Source: Isochrysis galbana (Eukaryota; Haptophyta; Isochrysidales; Isochrysidaceae). From it: a stretch of DNA of 64,000 nucleotides. Below, piece by piece: positions 32,605 through 43,487 of this stretch. The notes under the pieces are model-generated. The model worked only from the letters and a program-made list of their open reading frames with translations, was not told the DNA's origin and ran no database searches. Each line of letters begins with the position of its first letter. Within the stretch, counting starts at the first letter, position 1. The position numbers and the translations under genes are program-made. The stretch lies in contig CM030936.1 in assembly GCA_018136815.1 (NCBI GenBank), forward strand, positions 2,287,131 to 2,351,130, in the 5' to 3' direction.

Positions 32605-33801
32605 ATGCTCTCGCTCGTCGTGTGGCATGCGCTCAGAAGTCTGAACCCGCTCAGTAATAGAACATGCAACGGTACAGCCGCTTTTCACTTGGTTATGAAC
32701 AGTGCCACGGCACCGGTCTTGCACGACTGCCACTGCTCCGTTCCGCCCACATTCCATGGAGGTGCTTTCTGCGGTTGTGTCGTTGATGAAGCCACGTCCC
32801 AATCCGAACCCATTACTGGTCTCTGCTGCGCTACCACCGCTGCAAATGAAGAAGTGTACATCCGTGAGGTCGGCCATGGTACGGATTGCAGTGGCTCGCT
32901 CTCGAACACAACCCAACTGACTTTGGGCCGGGAGGCCGCCGTCCCAACGCGTTCCCCAACGCAGCTGGAGATGTTGATGCAATCAATCCTCAACGGGGCT
33001 CTGGCGGTGTTCCTTCCCACGATTAATCAAGCCATCTTTGACGCTGTTGGAAACTCACTCAGCATTGACGAAACTCAGGATGGCAATGGTAACTATTGCG
33101 TGATTCCTGGGGTCTTCACGCCTTGCAGCTGCCGCCTAGGATACTCGTACAGCGTAACCATTCAAGAGGTCAGTAATCTGAACTCGCTGGCGTTGACGGG
33201 ACTTCAGGCCAGCGCACTCGATGTCATTGAGCTACTCCCAACGATGAGAGCCGAGTTTTCTGGCCAAGCATCTACCAACGTGGGAATCATGGGTGTTTCT
33301 GGCCGTGCAAGTGTCAGTGGCAGCGCATGTGCGATTTCTGGTGGTGTCAGTGGAGCTGTCACTGCCACCTTGAGCGCCGGCGCCAGGACTACATTCAGTG
33401 GCACAGCAGAGCAGTGCAAAGAAGCTGCAACCTGCGCAAATGGAGCAACCTTTCGTATTACATCCACTGACCTGCAAGTGATGGGTACCCAAATTTCAAA
33501 CATCGACATCTCAGTAAATTGGGGAATTTTCTCCTTCTTTGGCAACACACTCTTCAGTGCAATCGCAGATTTAGTCCTGTTCTTTCATTCGGACCTCGAA
33601 CAAGATCTGTTCAACGCACTGCGACCGGTGCTTCAAAGCGAGTTGCAGAACGAAGCGAATGCTATGTTTGAAGATGTTTGCTACCCGATTGACTTCCTCG
33701 GCTCCAATCCCGAGTCCGATTGCAATGGTGATGATTCACCAAACACAGGTGGTGTAGGAAGTGATGGTTTATTTTCCATTCTCGAGACCGTCTGCCGCTA
33801 A
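32605..33801 (+). CDS. Extracellular TULIP-like lipid-binding protein (tentative)
   Basis: A 398-residue frame rich in Ser, Ala and Asn with many cysteines (CHCSVP, FCGCVV, LCCAT, YCVIPG, PCSCRLGYSYS). The middle part alternates short beta segments (SNLNSLALTGLQASALDVIE, RAEFSGQASTNVGIM, SGGVSGAVTATLS). The end reads NIDISVNWGIFSFFGNTLFS, then DLEQDLFNALRPVLQSEL, an amphipathic helix pattern. Beta sheets followed by I..W......N.......I.D.........l...l is how BPI/LBP-type TULIP proteins end, which would suggest lipid binding outside the cell. No clear signal peptide starts at ATG 32605, so an upstream exon may encode it. The fold call is from pattern only. Confidence 0.6.
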   Translation: MLSLVVWHALRSLNPLSNRTCNGTAAFHLVMNSATAPVLHDCHCSVPPTFHGGAFCGCVVDEATSQSEPITGLCCATTAANEEVYIREVGHGTDCSGSLSNTTQLTLGREAAVPTRSPTQLEMLMQSILNGALAVFLPTINQAIFDAVGNSLSIDETQDGNGNYCVIPGVFTPCSCRLGYSYSVTIQEVSNLNSLALTGLQASALDVIELLPTMRAEFSGQASTNVGIMGVSGRASVSGSACAISGGVSGAVTATLSAGARTTFSGTAEQCKEAATCANGATFRITSTDLQVMGTQISNIDISVNWGIFSFFGNTLFSAIADLVLFFHSDLEQDLFNALRPVLQSELQNEANAMFEDVCYPIDFLGSNPESDCNGDDSPNTGGVGSDGLFSILETVCR

Positions 33802-35080
33802 CTTCGTTACGAACAATGGGTCGTGCTTGTGATTGGTTTGGAGCAGGGAACGGTGGCGGCAAGACGCAAGGCTCATGGGTCTCTGGCTCGGTGGAGCACC
33901 CTTGCCTGCCTCAACCTCAGCCTATGAGAGCTGCTATAGCTTGCGGCATGCTAAAGATCGCCACCATTCGCCTGAGGTGCGATCTTGCACTGGCTGCCGA
34001 CTATTACGTCACTGTCTGGAAGTGCTTGGCGATCAGAGGTCTGTGAGGATGGTAAAGAGGTTATATCCACCTCCGGACGGCCCCTCTCTCACCCAATTTC
34101 CAATAACCTCGTTTCGACCGTGGAATGGTTTCTTCCCTTAGATTTCCTTGAGGAATCTCGTGTGTTTGCATTGTTCTCATCTGTGAGCGAGTGCGCTCGC
34201 CCTCCCGCAAGAGCGAGGGTCAAAGCCCATCGTGGGTAGGCCACAAGCCATTGACACTAGTGTGTACGGCTTGTGTGGCCATTCCGGATTCTAGGTTAAG
34301 CCACCAAAGTAACGGCGACCTTGTGAGCTCTTGAGCCACCCACGAAAAATGGCGATCCTCATGAGCCATCAAACGCAAGAAAAAAATATTCTTGAAGGTG
34401 CCTGCTACGCTACTTTTCACTGGGTTCCACGCTTGACATCGCCCTTGCCCTACCCCCATTCTCCTTTCCGCTCCCCCCCTCGTTCCTTTTTCTTCGTTTT
34501 CGGGGGGTCGACCTATGTGCGCTACTTTGGGTCTGGCTCTGGGGGAGGGGGGGGGCGGCCTCTTGGCTTCTAAGTAAGCGGCGACGCGTTCTGGTGCGCC
34601 GTGCTGTGGGGGCCCAGCCAATCGGCTTTCCCCATGGGTGGGTGTTGTTTGTGGGGCGCGTCGCCCCGTTGGCCCAGGGTTTAGCCCTGGTCGTTCATGT
34701 GGTTTTCATTTTCGTGACTGATTAGGTGTTCTATCTCTAGTTTCGGTGTCAAGGCTATTGGTCTGGGACTCAGTGCTAGCTCTTCGTTGCCTAAGCTGTC
34801 GAACAGTAGGCGGAAATCGTTGACGTCGATTCGCTTCTTTGGTTGTCGGCCCATGTCTCCTCGGGCTCTTCTGGAGGCGTCTGTAGAGTGTAGAGTTGCC
34901 GAAGTGTGCCGCTTTGCATAGAGTGGCGTGTTTCGCTATCATTCTTTTATGACGTGCTTACTGTTGGAATTTATGTTGGGAGGCAGGCAGTAGGAGCCTT
35001 CTCTCTCCTCTCTCTGGTAGGTCGGTGAGAGGGAGAGGGGGGGGGGGGAGGGGGGGGGGAGGGGGCGAGACCCAAAGACC
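33802..35080. other. Intergenic with LINE leader fragment and GA/G tract
   Basis: AAAATATTCTTGAAGGTGCC at 34383 matches 53868, where it precedes the full LINE 5' end, so it is a LINE leader fragment. From about 34998 to 35068 the DNA is GA-rich with G homopolymers. No gene was recognised; the plus frame 33833-34141 has clustered Cys and His but no known finger. Confidence 0.45.
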
Positions 35081-35194
35081 AGACTAGTTGTTTACGTTAG
35101 TGTTATCATCGTATACTGTAATAATCCCCGGTCCCAGGGGGGTGCCCCCAGGGTTCCCGACCGCCCTCTGCGCCCAGAGTTCCCCCGCGGAAAG

Positions 35195-35560
35195 AGTGAA
35201 CGCACGGCGTGCACCTTCCTGGAAGTTGCTATGCGCACGCACGGCGCCCCCGCGGGGGGACCGATGCACATCGCGCCGTGCCCATGCACGGCGTGCACAA
35301 TGTGATTGCAAGTCATCACACGTGCTTCCATGAGAAAATCTCTTAAATTGCACATTTACATAGTTGTCGGCCTTAGAGGAAACGCAGGGGAAAAAGATTG
35401 GCATGCGCACGCACGGCGTCTCCGCGAGGGAACCGCATGCGCGGCGTGCACATTGGTGCAAGCAAGTCATCAAACGTACCCCGCGAGAACTATCTCTTAG
35501 GGGAAAAGCAGAGAAAAAAGTTGTTATGCCCACGCACGGCGCCCCCTAGTCTTTCATTTA
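35195..35560. repeat. Degenerate inverted relatives of the 30100-30490 repeat
   Basis: GCGCACGCACGGCGCCCCCG, GCGCACGCACGGCGTCTCCG and CCCACGCACGGCGCCCCC recur at about 35231, 35406 and 35530, each after an AAAATCTCTTAAA- or AACTATCTCTTAGG-like segment. The order is that of the 30157-30444 units on the other strand. Confidence 0.6.
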
Positions 35561-35689
35561 ATTTTAAAATACTCATGTATACATAACTATGGACATTTGA
35601 TCGCTCAATTCGACTGATGCCCCACAATTGACGGAACGACACCTCCCGCCTGCCCCAATCCCGCTCTCTGCTGCTCGCTCTCGCCCTCG

Positions 35690-35850
35690 CACGGCGCGGC
35701 GGCGAGGGCGGCGGCGGCGAGGGGGGCGGCGGTGAAGGCGGCGGCGGCGAGGGCGGCAGCGGCGAGGGGGGCGGCGGCGAGGGCGGCGGCGAGGGCCGGC
35801 GGCGAGGGCGGAGGCGGCGAACGGCGAAGGAGGCGGCGGCCTCCTCTCTC
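35690..35850. repeat. GGCGGCGAG triplet-rich minisatellite
   Basis: About 15 imperfect GGCGGCGAGGGC units. It yields spurious Ala/Pro/Ser open frames on both strands. Confidence 0.9.
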
Positions 35851-36118
35851 ACACTCATGTCCCACATTACACACATCTTACTCAATCATAATGTTGATAC
35901 ATGCACCAACGAGCTAACGAGACCGGTCCGGGTTGATCGTTGATCACCTGATCATGCGAATTATTCACTTAAAAGGCGTTCTTTTATAGATAACCAGTTG
36001 TTAGTTCTCGGCTTGCTTTGCACTACGCTACGCGCCTTGCGCCGCCGCCGCGTCTCGCGCCAAGACATGCCTCGCGCCAAAATATGACTTGCGTTGCGCG
36101 GGAAAGAGTGCAAGAGTG

Positions 36119-36293
36119 CGATGTAAATAACTAAATGACATGAAATATGTGCCCAAATATGTAGTACATATGGTCTATGACCGTACATATGTCAGGGGAG
36201 GGCAATTTGGTCACCCAAATATGTCGCAGATTGTAGGGCCAAAAATCTGCCCAAATATGTAGAAAAATCTTTAAATATTCTGGCCTGGGCCTA
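36119..36293 (-). mobile_element. hAT end fragment, ATATGT family
   Basis: CCCAAATATGT motifs at about 36152, 36212 and 36250 and a terminal TTCTGGCCTGGGCCTA ending at 36293. These match the right end of the hAT at 4450-5270 in structure. The opposite terminus was not found, so the 8-bp duplication cannot be confirmed. Confidence 0.65.
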
Positions 36294-36700
36294 GTCTTCA
36301 TAGGTTGTGACCCCATCGAAGGCAATGCTCACCGGACCCGTGCGGGCGGCACCAAAAACACGGACGTGCTGCTCGCTCAATATCGGATCGGTCGTTGGCG
36401 CTGACGAAGACCCGCCCGTGCTCTTTGCCAGTCCTCCTCGGTCGGCGAGGATTCTGATTCTGAGCTTGCCGATGGCTGCCGAATGCCGAAGTTCCTCCCG
36501 CAAACAGCCCTCCTCGACGATCAGGCGGAATCGGCTGTAACCGAAGACTGACGAGGTGAAGCTGTACAGCGAAGGTAAAGTGTTCTCCCTCGTTGTCGAT
36601 TCGGATGTCGGGCGGTGGGTCTGTTACGACTCCCGCTGGTTGGGGGTCATCCGTTTCTAGTTGCTCTGTTGGTGTTGGTTGGGCTAAATGCCGCACAACT
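36294..36700 (-). CDS. Unrecognised minus-strand open frames
   Basis: Two overlapping minus frames look partly coding: one reads NEGEHFTFAVQLHLVSL, and the next frame continues SRFRLIVEEGCLREELRHSA, KLRIRILADRGG and HVRVFGAARTGPVSIAFD. A join or frameshift near 36540 would link them. No family is recognised. It touches the hAT end at 36293 and may be element cargo. Confidence 0.25.
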
Positions 36701-37045
36701 TAATATATCGGCATGGTCAATTGCTGTAAATTATTAGATGCCAAGTATCTAAGAAGGTTTGTTCGTTTATGTATTCACCTCTAAATTTAGTGTAGGTACC
36801 GTTATTGGGGAAGCATTGCTCGCATTCCCCTTTTGTGAAAACGGTGGTGTCACCGTCTGCGTATAAAATAATCTAATATTAATATGGGGGAGTCCGTGGC
36901 CATTCACTTCGAACCAACATTGCCACACACTTACGTTGATGCCACCGCAGTCTGCGTTGTGCACTACATTCAAGAGTTGAGCGTGCATTCGTACTGCGTT
37001 GCGGTGCACGATCAACGGGAAATTGCGTCGATCAATTTGGACCCG
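36701..37045. other. Spacer, nothing recognised
   Basis: AT-rich 3' flank of the methyltransferase fusion gene. Confidence 0.5.
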
Positions 37046-40000
37046 TCACGCCTTCCGCTCCCAGATGCTCAGGTTGTCCAACGTGTAGGGTAGTTGCCGG
37101 ATCGGGATCACCGACGACAACCGGAACTTGGAGCGGAGCAGTGCTTGGAACTCGGAGCTGGCGCTGATGCCGGCGTCCATGGGCATGCCAGGTATGTGTT
37201 CAATCTCCTCCTCTCGTTCCCCTGCATAAGCAACCACGCGTCCGCCCGCCTTGATGTAAGATGAGAGACATCGCGCGTCCCATGGAGGCTCCACTGCTGC
37301 ATCCACATCGGTCTGTGAGTAGTTCGAATTGGGCCACACCAAAAGCAGTGCACGCGTTGCAAGATTAGGTTTGGTGGTGAACAGCGTGGCGCAGTCGGCG
37401 CGCTCAACACGACAGAAAGAGCGCCCAGCAAAATCATTGTTCCACGCCCCCGTGGGCGGCTCTATGTCGAAAGCGATCGCGTCGACACCCCGATCGAGTA
37501 GCTGCCTGGACCAGTAGCCCGAGCCAGCGCCACACTCAACAATGGGCCCGAGCTTCCGCAATGCGACAAGGGCCTCGCGGGACGGTATGGCATGCGAGAT
37601 GCCCCTGCGAATAGGCCGTACAACCAGGTCGAGAGCGTCGATCATGCGTCGTGCCATGCGCCCGCGATGGCGGTAGGGCATCATTGCCTCGCTACAAAGC
37701 GTCTCGTGGTGGTAAGCAATGGTGCGCACGCCTCCCGTCTTGGCGTGCGCAGCCGTTGCGGCCTTCTCAGCTGCAGCAATCGCATCCCGCGAGTGCTGGG
37801 TAATGAGCGCAAGCTCGTCAGCCGAGGGCTGCGAAAGAAATGTAGTGGTGAGCGCAGGGGGCAGCATGCCTACCGCCTTGTCATGGAGCTCCTCCAAGAA
37901 GTTGCCGAGGGGAACGGCAACCTTGCCGGGAAGGCTGCCGTCTCTCCCCATGTCCAGCACGCTGGGGTCCATTTCGATGTGCTCGAATAGCGTCCTAAGG
38001 ACAGCGTCCTCCTGTTCACCCTTTGTCTTACCATCCACACCGCCAGACGCGCCGGCGAGCTTGTTGTTCACAGGTGCAAGCACTCGTTCCAACATGTCGA
38101 AGAAACGCATGGTGCGCAGCTCATTGTCCGCGTGCGCCCGGAGTGGCGCCGGCAACGCAATCATAAGCTTGTTCTCGAACTCTTGGTGCACCATCGCCTC
38201 CCTTTCACCGCCCCAGCGGGCAGCAGCCAAGAAGGCGATAGCTGAACGCCCAGTGGCAGCTCGCAAGTCGACGCGCGCCCCAGCGGTGAGGAGGCACGAA
38301 ATAAGCTCCGCGTGAGCACAAGAGCACGCGTGCATGAGTGCGCTTTGTCCCGCAAGGTCTTGCGCATCGATCAATGCTCCTGCATCGATGAGCAAAGAGG
38401 CGGTTTCGGCTGCAGTATTGCTGGCGGTACCGCTGTCGGCCATGCAGACATGAATAAGTGCCGTCGCTCCGCGCTCGTCCCGCAGCCGAGGGTCGGCGCC
38501 CAGCGAGAGCAATTTGCGTACGGCGGATGGGCAGCGAGCGGCCGACGCCTGCATGAGCGCCGTGTGAGAGGGTGTAGAGCTGATACATGGAAGGCGCATG
38601 TCGACGGGAACGCGCTGATCGATAGACGCATGATGTACGAGGAGGTCCACAGCTCGCTCGAAAAAGTCGCAGGTCGCCTCCGTTGGGAAGCGTGCGATAC
38701 CTATGGAGAGCGCCCAAAGCAACGAGATTCCAGAAGTGGCATCAGTCGCACATGGAGACGGCGGCTGCATCGAACGGTTGTTCAGTACCGCCGCCAGTCC
38801 TTCCACTAGCTCATCAATCTGCTCAGCGTTGCGTGGCGGGTCGTCGTGAAACCCACCGAGCAAAACCTCGCAAACCTCGCGCAGAGGCATCCGGGCCTCA
38901 TGGCCTGCCTCGGAGGCTGGCGGCAAGGGAGAGGGCAGCCGAGAAGCTTGTTCGGAGAATTCCTTCGCCGCTGGGGCGCCGGTGTCGAAAAGCCCGCGTC
39001 GGCTAGCCTCTAGGAGGGTCGCCCCCGCTGCTTCGCGAAGGTCGTCGACGTTCCGTACGGCCTCGCAATCTCCTGCCGCATCATCGCAAGCATCAAGTAG
39101 CCCTTGCGTCTTGCGAAGCATGAGTTTTGAAAGTAGAGCGTGTCCACATGCGTTCGCAAGTGGAAGCTCGAGTGCCTTCTCGCACTCCGCAACCGCCTCA
39201 AGAGGCTTGTGCAGTCGTAGGAGGCACAGGGCAGCATTTGCGTGGCAGGCGAGCAGCAACGCTTCCACAGGCTGCCAAGCTCTGAACCGCTCGTCCTGAG
39301 AGGCGGTGATAGCCGATCGGTAGGTGGCCAAGGCAGCAGCATATTCGCTCAAGCCAAAGCACTTGGCGCCAGCATCTTTGTACGGGGAGAGTACGGAGAG
39401 GAGGAGACCGACATCCCAGCATGCCTCAACACCACCACGCGCCTCGAGCTCCTTGACGGCCGCACAACTGGCTGCCTCTGCCTTGAAAGGCGCATTTGCA
39501 GCCTCCCGACGGCGGCGCTCCTCACGGGCACGCCGACGCTCCGCCTCAGCAATTTGGTACTCGCGCTCCTCTTGCTCTTTGGCGAATCGTTCGACCTCAG
39601 CTACCCTTGCTGCCTCTCTCTCTTCCGCGATCACGGCCCCAGCAAAATCAATCGCTTCCTTGAGCATCGAATCGGCAACGGTGTCGAGCACTGTGTTAAT
39701 CGCCTTGTCGATCCTACGAATCATCATCGCATCTCGCTTCTCCGCCCGTTCAATCGCCTTCTTCGTGCTCGCGCCAGTTCCACCGTAGTACTTCGCCTCG
39801 GGCTTGGCGCTCCGGCCCTTTGCCTGAGCGCTCGCTGTCTCGGCTGCCTCAGGCTCCGGGACACGAGAGAGCATCGCAGGCACCTCGACCAGTACAAGTT
39901 GTCCATGGCCGCTCGTGCGAGCGGCGCCGTCGTACCAAACTCCCGCCTTCCCCTTCGAGTTCCAGAAGCGTTCGGTAGCGACGAATGAGCCCGCCCTCTC

Positions 40001-40243
40001 TGCGCGCTCGAAGACTGCGTAGCCGCCCACCACTGGCCACCCCTTGCGCCGGCGGACTGCGAGAGCATGCTGCAGGCTGTCTGAGGCCGCCTCCGGCTCC
40101 AGCCCGCTGAGCGGCTCGGCAGGAGATGCGCAGAGGCGGACTCTAGTACCCCCGAGGCTGGAGAGGAAAGTCTGCAGCGCCTCGGACGAGAAGCTCTCCG
40201 GCCAGCCGCGAGGCGGCGAGAGGAGGCGCTCGCCGACGGACAT
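37046..40243 (-). CDS. Coiled-coil/TPR/ankyrin/methyltransferase fusion protein
   Basis: One intronless minus-strand frame; from the first true ATG (40243) it encodes 1065 residues. The N-terminal region, about 60-120, includes RRRKGWPVVGGYAVFERAER and FVATERFWNSKG, a conserved-looking segment of unknown role. A charged coiled coil covers about 205-255 (RFAKEQEEREYQIAEAERRR). TPR-like helices follow at about 290-365 (AGAKCFGLSEYAAALATYRS; HANAALCLLRLHKPLEAVAE). Ankyrin repeats cover about 555-670 (SHTALMQASAARCPSAVRKL; GQSALMHACSCAHAELISCL). The C-terminus, about 895-1060, is a Rossmann-type methyltransferase with motif I VECGAGSGYW and acidic D926 in IAFDIEPP. The substrate is unknown. TPR and ankyrin parts suggest target recruitment. 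The absence of introns in 3.2 kb contrasts with neighbouring genes. Confidence 0.85.
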   Translation of the reverse strand: MSVGERLLSPPRGWPESFSSEALQTFLSSLGGTRVRLCASPAEPLSGLEPEAASDSLQHALAVRRRKGWPVVGGYAVFERAERAGSFVATERFWNSKGKAGVWYDGAARTSGHGQLVLVEVPAMLSRVPEPEAAETASAQAKGRSAKPEAKYYGGTGASTKKAIERAEKRDAMMIRRIDKAINTVLDTVADSMLKEAIDFAGAVIAEEREAARVAEVERFAKEQEEREYQIAEAERRRAREERRRREAANAPFKAEAASCAAVKELEARGGVEACWDVGLLLSVLSPYKDAGAKCFGLSEYAAALATYRSAITASQDERFRAWQPVEALLLACHANAALCLLRLHKPLEAVAECEKALELPLANACGHALLSKLMLRKTQGLLDACDDAAGDCEAVRNVDDLREAAGATLLEASRRGLFDTGAPAAKEFSEQASRLPSPLPPASEAGHEARMPLREVCEVLLGGFHDDPPRNAEQIDELVEGLAAVLNNRSMQPPSPCATDATSGISLLWALSIGIARFPTEATCDFFERAVDLLVHHASIDQRVPVDMRLPCISSTPSHTALMQASAARCPSAVRKLLSLGADPRLRDERGATALIHVCMADSGTASNTAAETASLLIDAGALIDAQDLAGQSALMHACSCAHAELISCLLTAGARVDLRAATGRSAIAFLAAARWGGEREAMVHQEFENKLMIALPAPLRAHADNELRTMRFFDMLERVLAPVNNKLAGASGGVDGKTKGEQEDAVLRTLFEHIEMDPSVLDMGRDGSLPGKVAVPLGNFLEELHDKAVGMLPPALTTTFLSQPSADELALITQHSRDAIAAAEKAATAAHAKTGGVRTIAYHHETLCSEAMMPYRHRGRMARRMIDALDLVVRPIRRGISHAIPSREALVALRKLGPIVECGAGSGYWSRQLLDRGVDAIAFDIEPPTGAWNNDFAGRSFCRVERADCATLFTTKPNLATRALLLVWPNSNYSQTDVDAAVEPPWDARCLSSYIKAGGRVVAYAGEREEEIEHIPGMPMDAGISASSEFQALLRSKFRLSSVIPIRQLPYTLDNLSIWERKA

Positions 40244-41189
40244 CGCACGCCGCGGGGGACGGGGGGCGCGGGGGAGGAGACTCGCGCCGGAGAAGCTATT
40301 CCTGGAGGGTGGAGGGAGCCAATAAGTGAGAACTGCACTCACTCGGTACAGATCATAGTCCTAGAGTAGTCATATTGTACATATTCCTGTTCTTACATAT
40401 GTTCTTGATGCAAAAGTCCCAAACCCAAAGCGAGCCACCAACGATCGACGATCGACGATGCTAGGACGACGGCACGAACGCACGGCAAGCGGCAAGAGCG
40501 AGTGGAGTCATAAAGTATTGGGGACGCATGTGCATGTGCAAGTTGTGCTTTGTCTGTGCCTACATCTTTATTTACTAATTCTAATAGTAGTACGTAGTAC
40601 ATCAATACATCAACTCCTACTCTTACTCGTACTCGGGCGGTCAAAAAGTTTTTATCATATTTAAGGGGGTGAAAAATGAGCATCTTATCGGTATAGGTAT
40701 ATAGGTAGGTCAAACAACCTACTTTTATTATAAGTAGGGGTCAATGGGGGCCTCGCGCCCCCCTCCCCCTCCCCCCTCCCTCCTCCCGCTCCATCGCAGA
40801 TACGCAGACACCCCCTGGCCCCTAGGTGGGCCTGTAGGCTGTAGGGCCTGCACGCCTGCACAATCATCCTGAGATCCTCAGCCATAAAGAAACGCAGGGA
40901 AGATAGCAAATTAAATCTATTTGCGAGGCGCCTAGAAGGAAGAAAGGTGGGGAAACTTCCCTTCTCTTCGGGAGAAAGAGAGAGGGCGCTCCACTACCTA
41001 AGATCCCATGCGTCCACGCGAAGCTTTTGACCGAGAACGAGAGAAAGCAGAGTATTATAACGATAAATGCCGAGCGACGAAGAGAAGAGAGAAAGTCGCC
41101 GAGCAGATTGACAAGCACGCCCCTGAGAATAGCTTTCATGAGCCACGGGAGGCTAGCTGATTGATACTTTAAAATAAAATAAAATAATT
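40244..41189. other. Intergenic, nothing recognised
   Basis: 5' flank of the fusion gene, then AT-rich spacer with C-rich tract at 40760-40800 and an A/T run at 41170-41195. No coding pattern seen. Confidence 0.5.
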
Positions 41190-42045
41190 AATGTTATATC
41201 CTAGCCAACCCCACTAGCTACTTGGACACAACTTTTCCGTCCCGGAATCCCGCCATGCCTGACGAGCCAGGTGTCCGAGTGCTACCGGGGGGAGGGGGCA
41301 CTGCCCCCTCCCCTCGATATTTGTCCTCCCCCCAGTGCACGCACCGACCCCGCGCACCCCAGCACGTCCTCTCCTCGAGTCCACGCTGGGGGAAAACCCC
41401 TTTCGGGTAAAAGCAACGCGGGGGGGGGGGGGCACTCGTGAATAGGGGCCCAGGAGCGCTAATCTCTCCTCGCCGAAGCATTAGTGGCCGCGGCGAGCCG
41501 CGGCCCTTCCCTCCTGGCTCTGGCGCCCCCGTCTTCTCTTACCCAAACGGGGCGAGAAGACACGTTTCTGCCGGAGGGGAGAGCTGCCGCTCCCCCCTCC
41601 CCTCCCTCTTCCCTTTTCCTCCTCTCTTCCCTGCGGCGGGGGCCCATGGCGCGCGCCTGCGGCCCCTCTTCAGGTCCCCAGGAGGCCGGCAGGGGCCTGG
41701 GAGCGCAGCTCAGGGGGCAGGTGAGGCTGGGGCATGGCCCTGGCCCCTCCTGCCTCTCCCTCGCTGGCCCTCGAGCCCCTGCCAGTCGACTGGAGCTGGC
41801 TGGGGGTCCTGATCAGGGGGGGCCAGGGGGAGGAGGGGCTGGTCAGAGGGATGGGCAGGCCACGACGGGCCAGGGCGGGCGAGTCAGGCGGGCCTGTGGG
41901 GAGAGGAATGGGTCAGCAGGGCTGTGTGCTCCTGGCAAGCCATCAGGCGTGCTAGGAGAGTGGGTGGTTCCTCCCCCATGGCGGGGGAGGAGTGGAGAGA
42001 GAGGGGGGCTCGTGCCCCCCCATGGGCGAACTAAGTATAAACTTA
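41190..42045. repeat. Composite repeat R2 copy b plus R1 copy c
   Basis: 41190-41672 is the inverted relative of 31216-31733. 41640-42045 continues as R1, ending GGGCGAACTAAGTATAAACT like 5955. The two dispersed repeats are thus probably parts of one element of about 850 bp, of which the other copies keep only one half. Confidence 0.75.
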
Positions 42046-42049
42046 GTTG

Positions 42050-42532
42050 ATTGATACTTTACATCCGGCTGGCATTCGGCTGCTTCAATGATGAATTGCA
42101 GCTGGGTTACTGGGTTACGATTGGGCAAGAGTGAGGATTGGGTGACAACAGCAACAGCGCACAGACGTCCGACGACGAGCTGGCAGATCAAATCCAGTCT
42201 GCTGTGATGTTGCGCTACAATAAGTCCAAACGTGTGTGAGAGAAGTGAGAGTGAATGAATGAAATGGATGTGTAATTCAACTCTTATGTTCACCTCTTCT
42301 TCATTCATTGGTAAGTAGCAGGCTAGAGCCGGTAGCCTAGCAGGTGCACGCAATGAACCGGGCGGTGGTGTGTGGCGTGCGCATGTGCTACAATACAATG
42401 GACGCGGACGGAGTTTTTTTGTCCTCGGAGTGACAAGTCTGTACAAGTTTGGGTGCCTTTTGGCGACAAGAATGACAAACTTGTCGTGCAAGTTTGGGCA
42501 TGTCGGACGACAATAAGCATTGGTCAGGCCCA
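42050..42532 (+). mobile_element. hAT remnant, CAAG family
   Basis: A frame ending at about 42238 reads SDDELADQIQSAVMLRYNKS then KRV and stop, the tail of a hAT transposase. CAAGTTTGGG motifs occur at 42446 and 42489, and a degenerate terminus CATTGGTCAGGCCCA ends at 42532. The left part is missing, replaced by repeat R1. Confidence 0.75.
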
Positions 42533-43487
42533 ATAATTCTCACACTGTTTTACGATATGTGTGCGGTGAGACACCATCCATGCACCTTGCGCGACAGACG
42601 AACGCCGCAAAAACGCGGCGATGGTTGAAAAAGTCGCGAGGAGCGGGGGCCGAGACCCCACGGGGGCACGAAGAGTCACATACAACAGGCGGTTACGTTT
42701 GTCTTGCCACAGGAACACCCAACAAGAAGTCTGCCTCAATCAACATGCTTATGGGAAGCGCGCCCCCCCTCACACTTTTTGTGAGTGCAAGGCGTGCACC
42801 CCTCCCAAGCCAAATGGAGGGGGAAGGTGGTACCAAATAAGGAGGCAAACGACCTTCTCTCATAGCGACAGCCGCGACGTCGTTATGGCCATGCACTTGC
42901 ACTCTCGCACACGCTTTATTTACATTTGGTAAATCGTAATTCTGGACTTTTACTTTCACGCAAACGTGACAATAAATTCCTCCGTGAATGGCTACCCTCC
43001 CTCCGCCCGCTTTCTCACTATGTCTAAGATCGGAGAACGACCCAACAATATTGCTGCCCAACCTTGTACCCCTCGTAGGCTAACAAACCCATTGCCCATT
43101 GCCCTTGTTCAAATCTGCCACGTACATTCGCATCGCTTCCCGCCTAAAGACCCAGGGCCGACTGGGACACACGAAAACTCTCGATTAGGTACGACCGTCA
43201 CGTGCGTGTCGTGTGCACGTCTAGCAGCCCGTCATCTTGCCCGAGTTGTTGGCTATGCGATGTGTGTGTGAGATGCGAAGGCTGGGGTCCACCTCTTGAC
43301 CACCGCAAATGGAGCACATGCATCGTTTTGGCGTCACGTTACTGCAAATATACTCGGTCACTTGTGCATCACAAAATCCCAGCGAGCAGCCCACGTCGCA
43401 CGGACCACGTCGTTGTAGGGGTAACAGTGCGCCGCTATGCTGCAACGTGAACGTGTGAGTCGCCTTGAGTCGCCCGACTCGGTCATC
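42533..43487. other. Intergenic, nothing firm
   Basis: GGTACCAAATAAGGAGGCAA at about 42829 resembles the gene-capturing element terminus at 57719. No gene was recognised. The end near 43487 is the TIM44 3' flank. Confidence 0.4.

Noticed and set aside
35490..35917. Ala/Pro/Ser-rich frames
   Set aside because: Products of the GGCGGCGAG minisatellite.
36119..36293. Complete hAT element
   Set aside because: Only one terminus is visible; the expected GTCTTCAT duplication with a second terminus was not found upstream.
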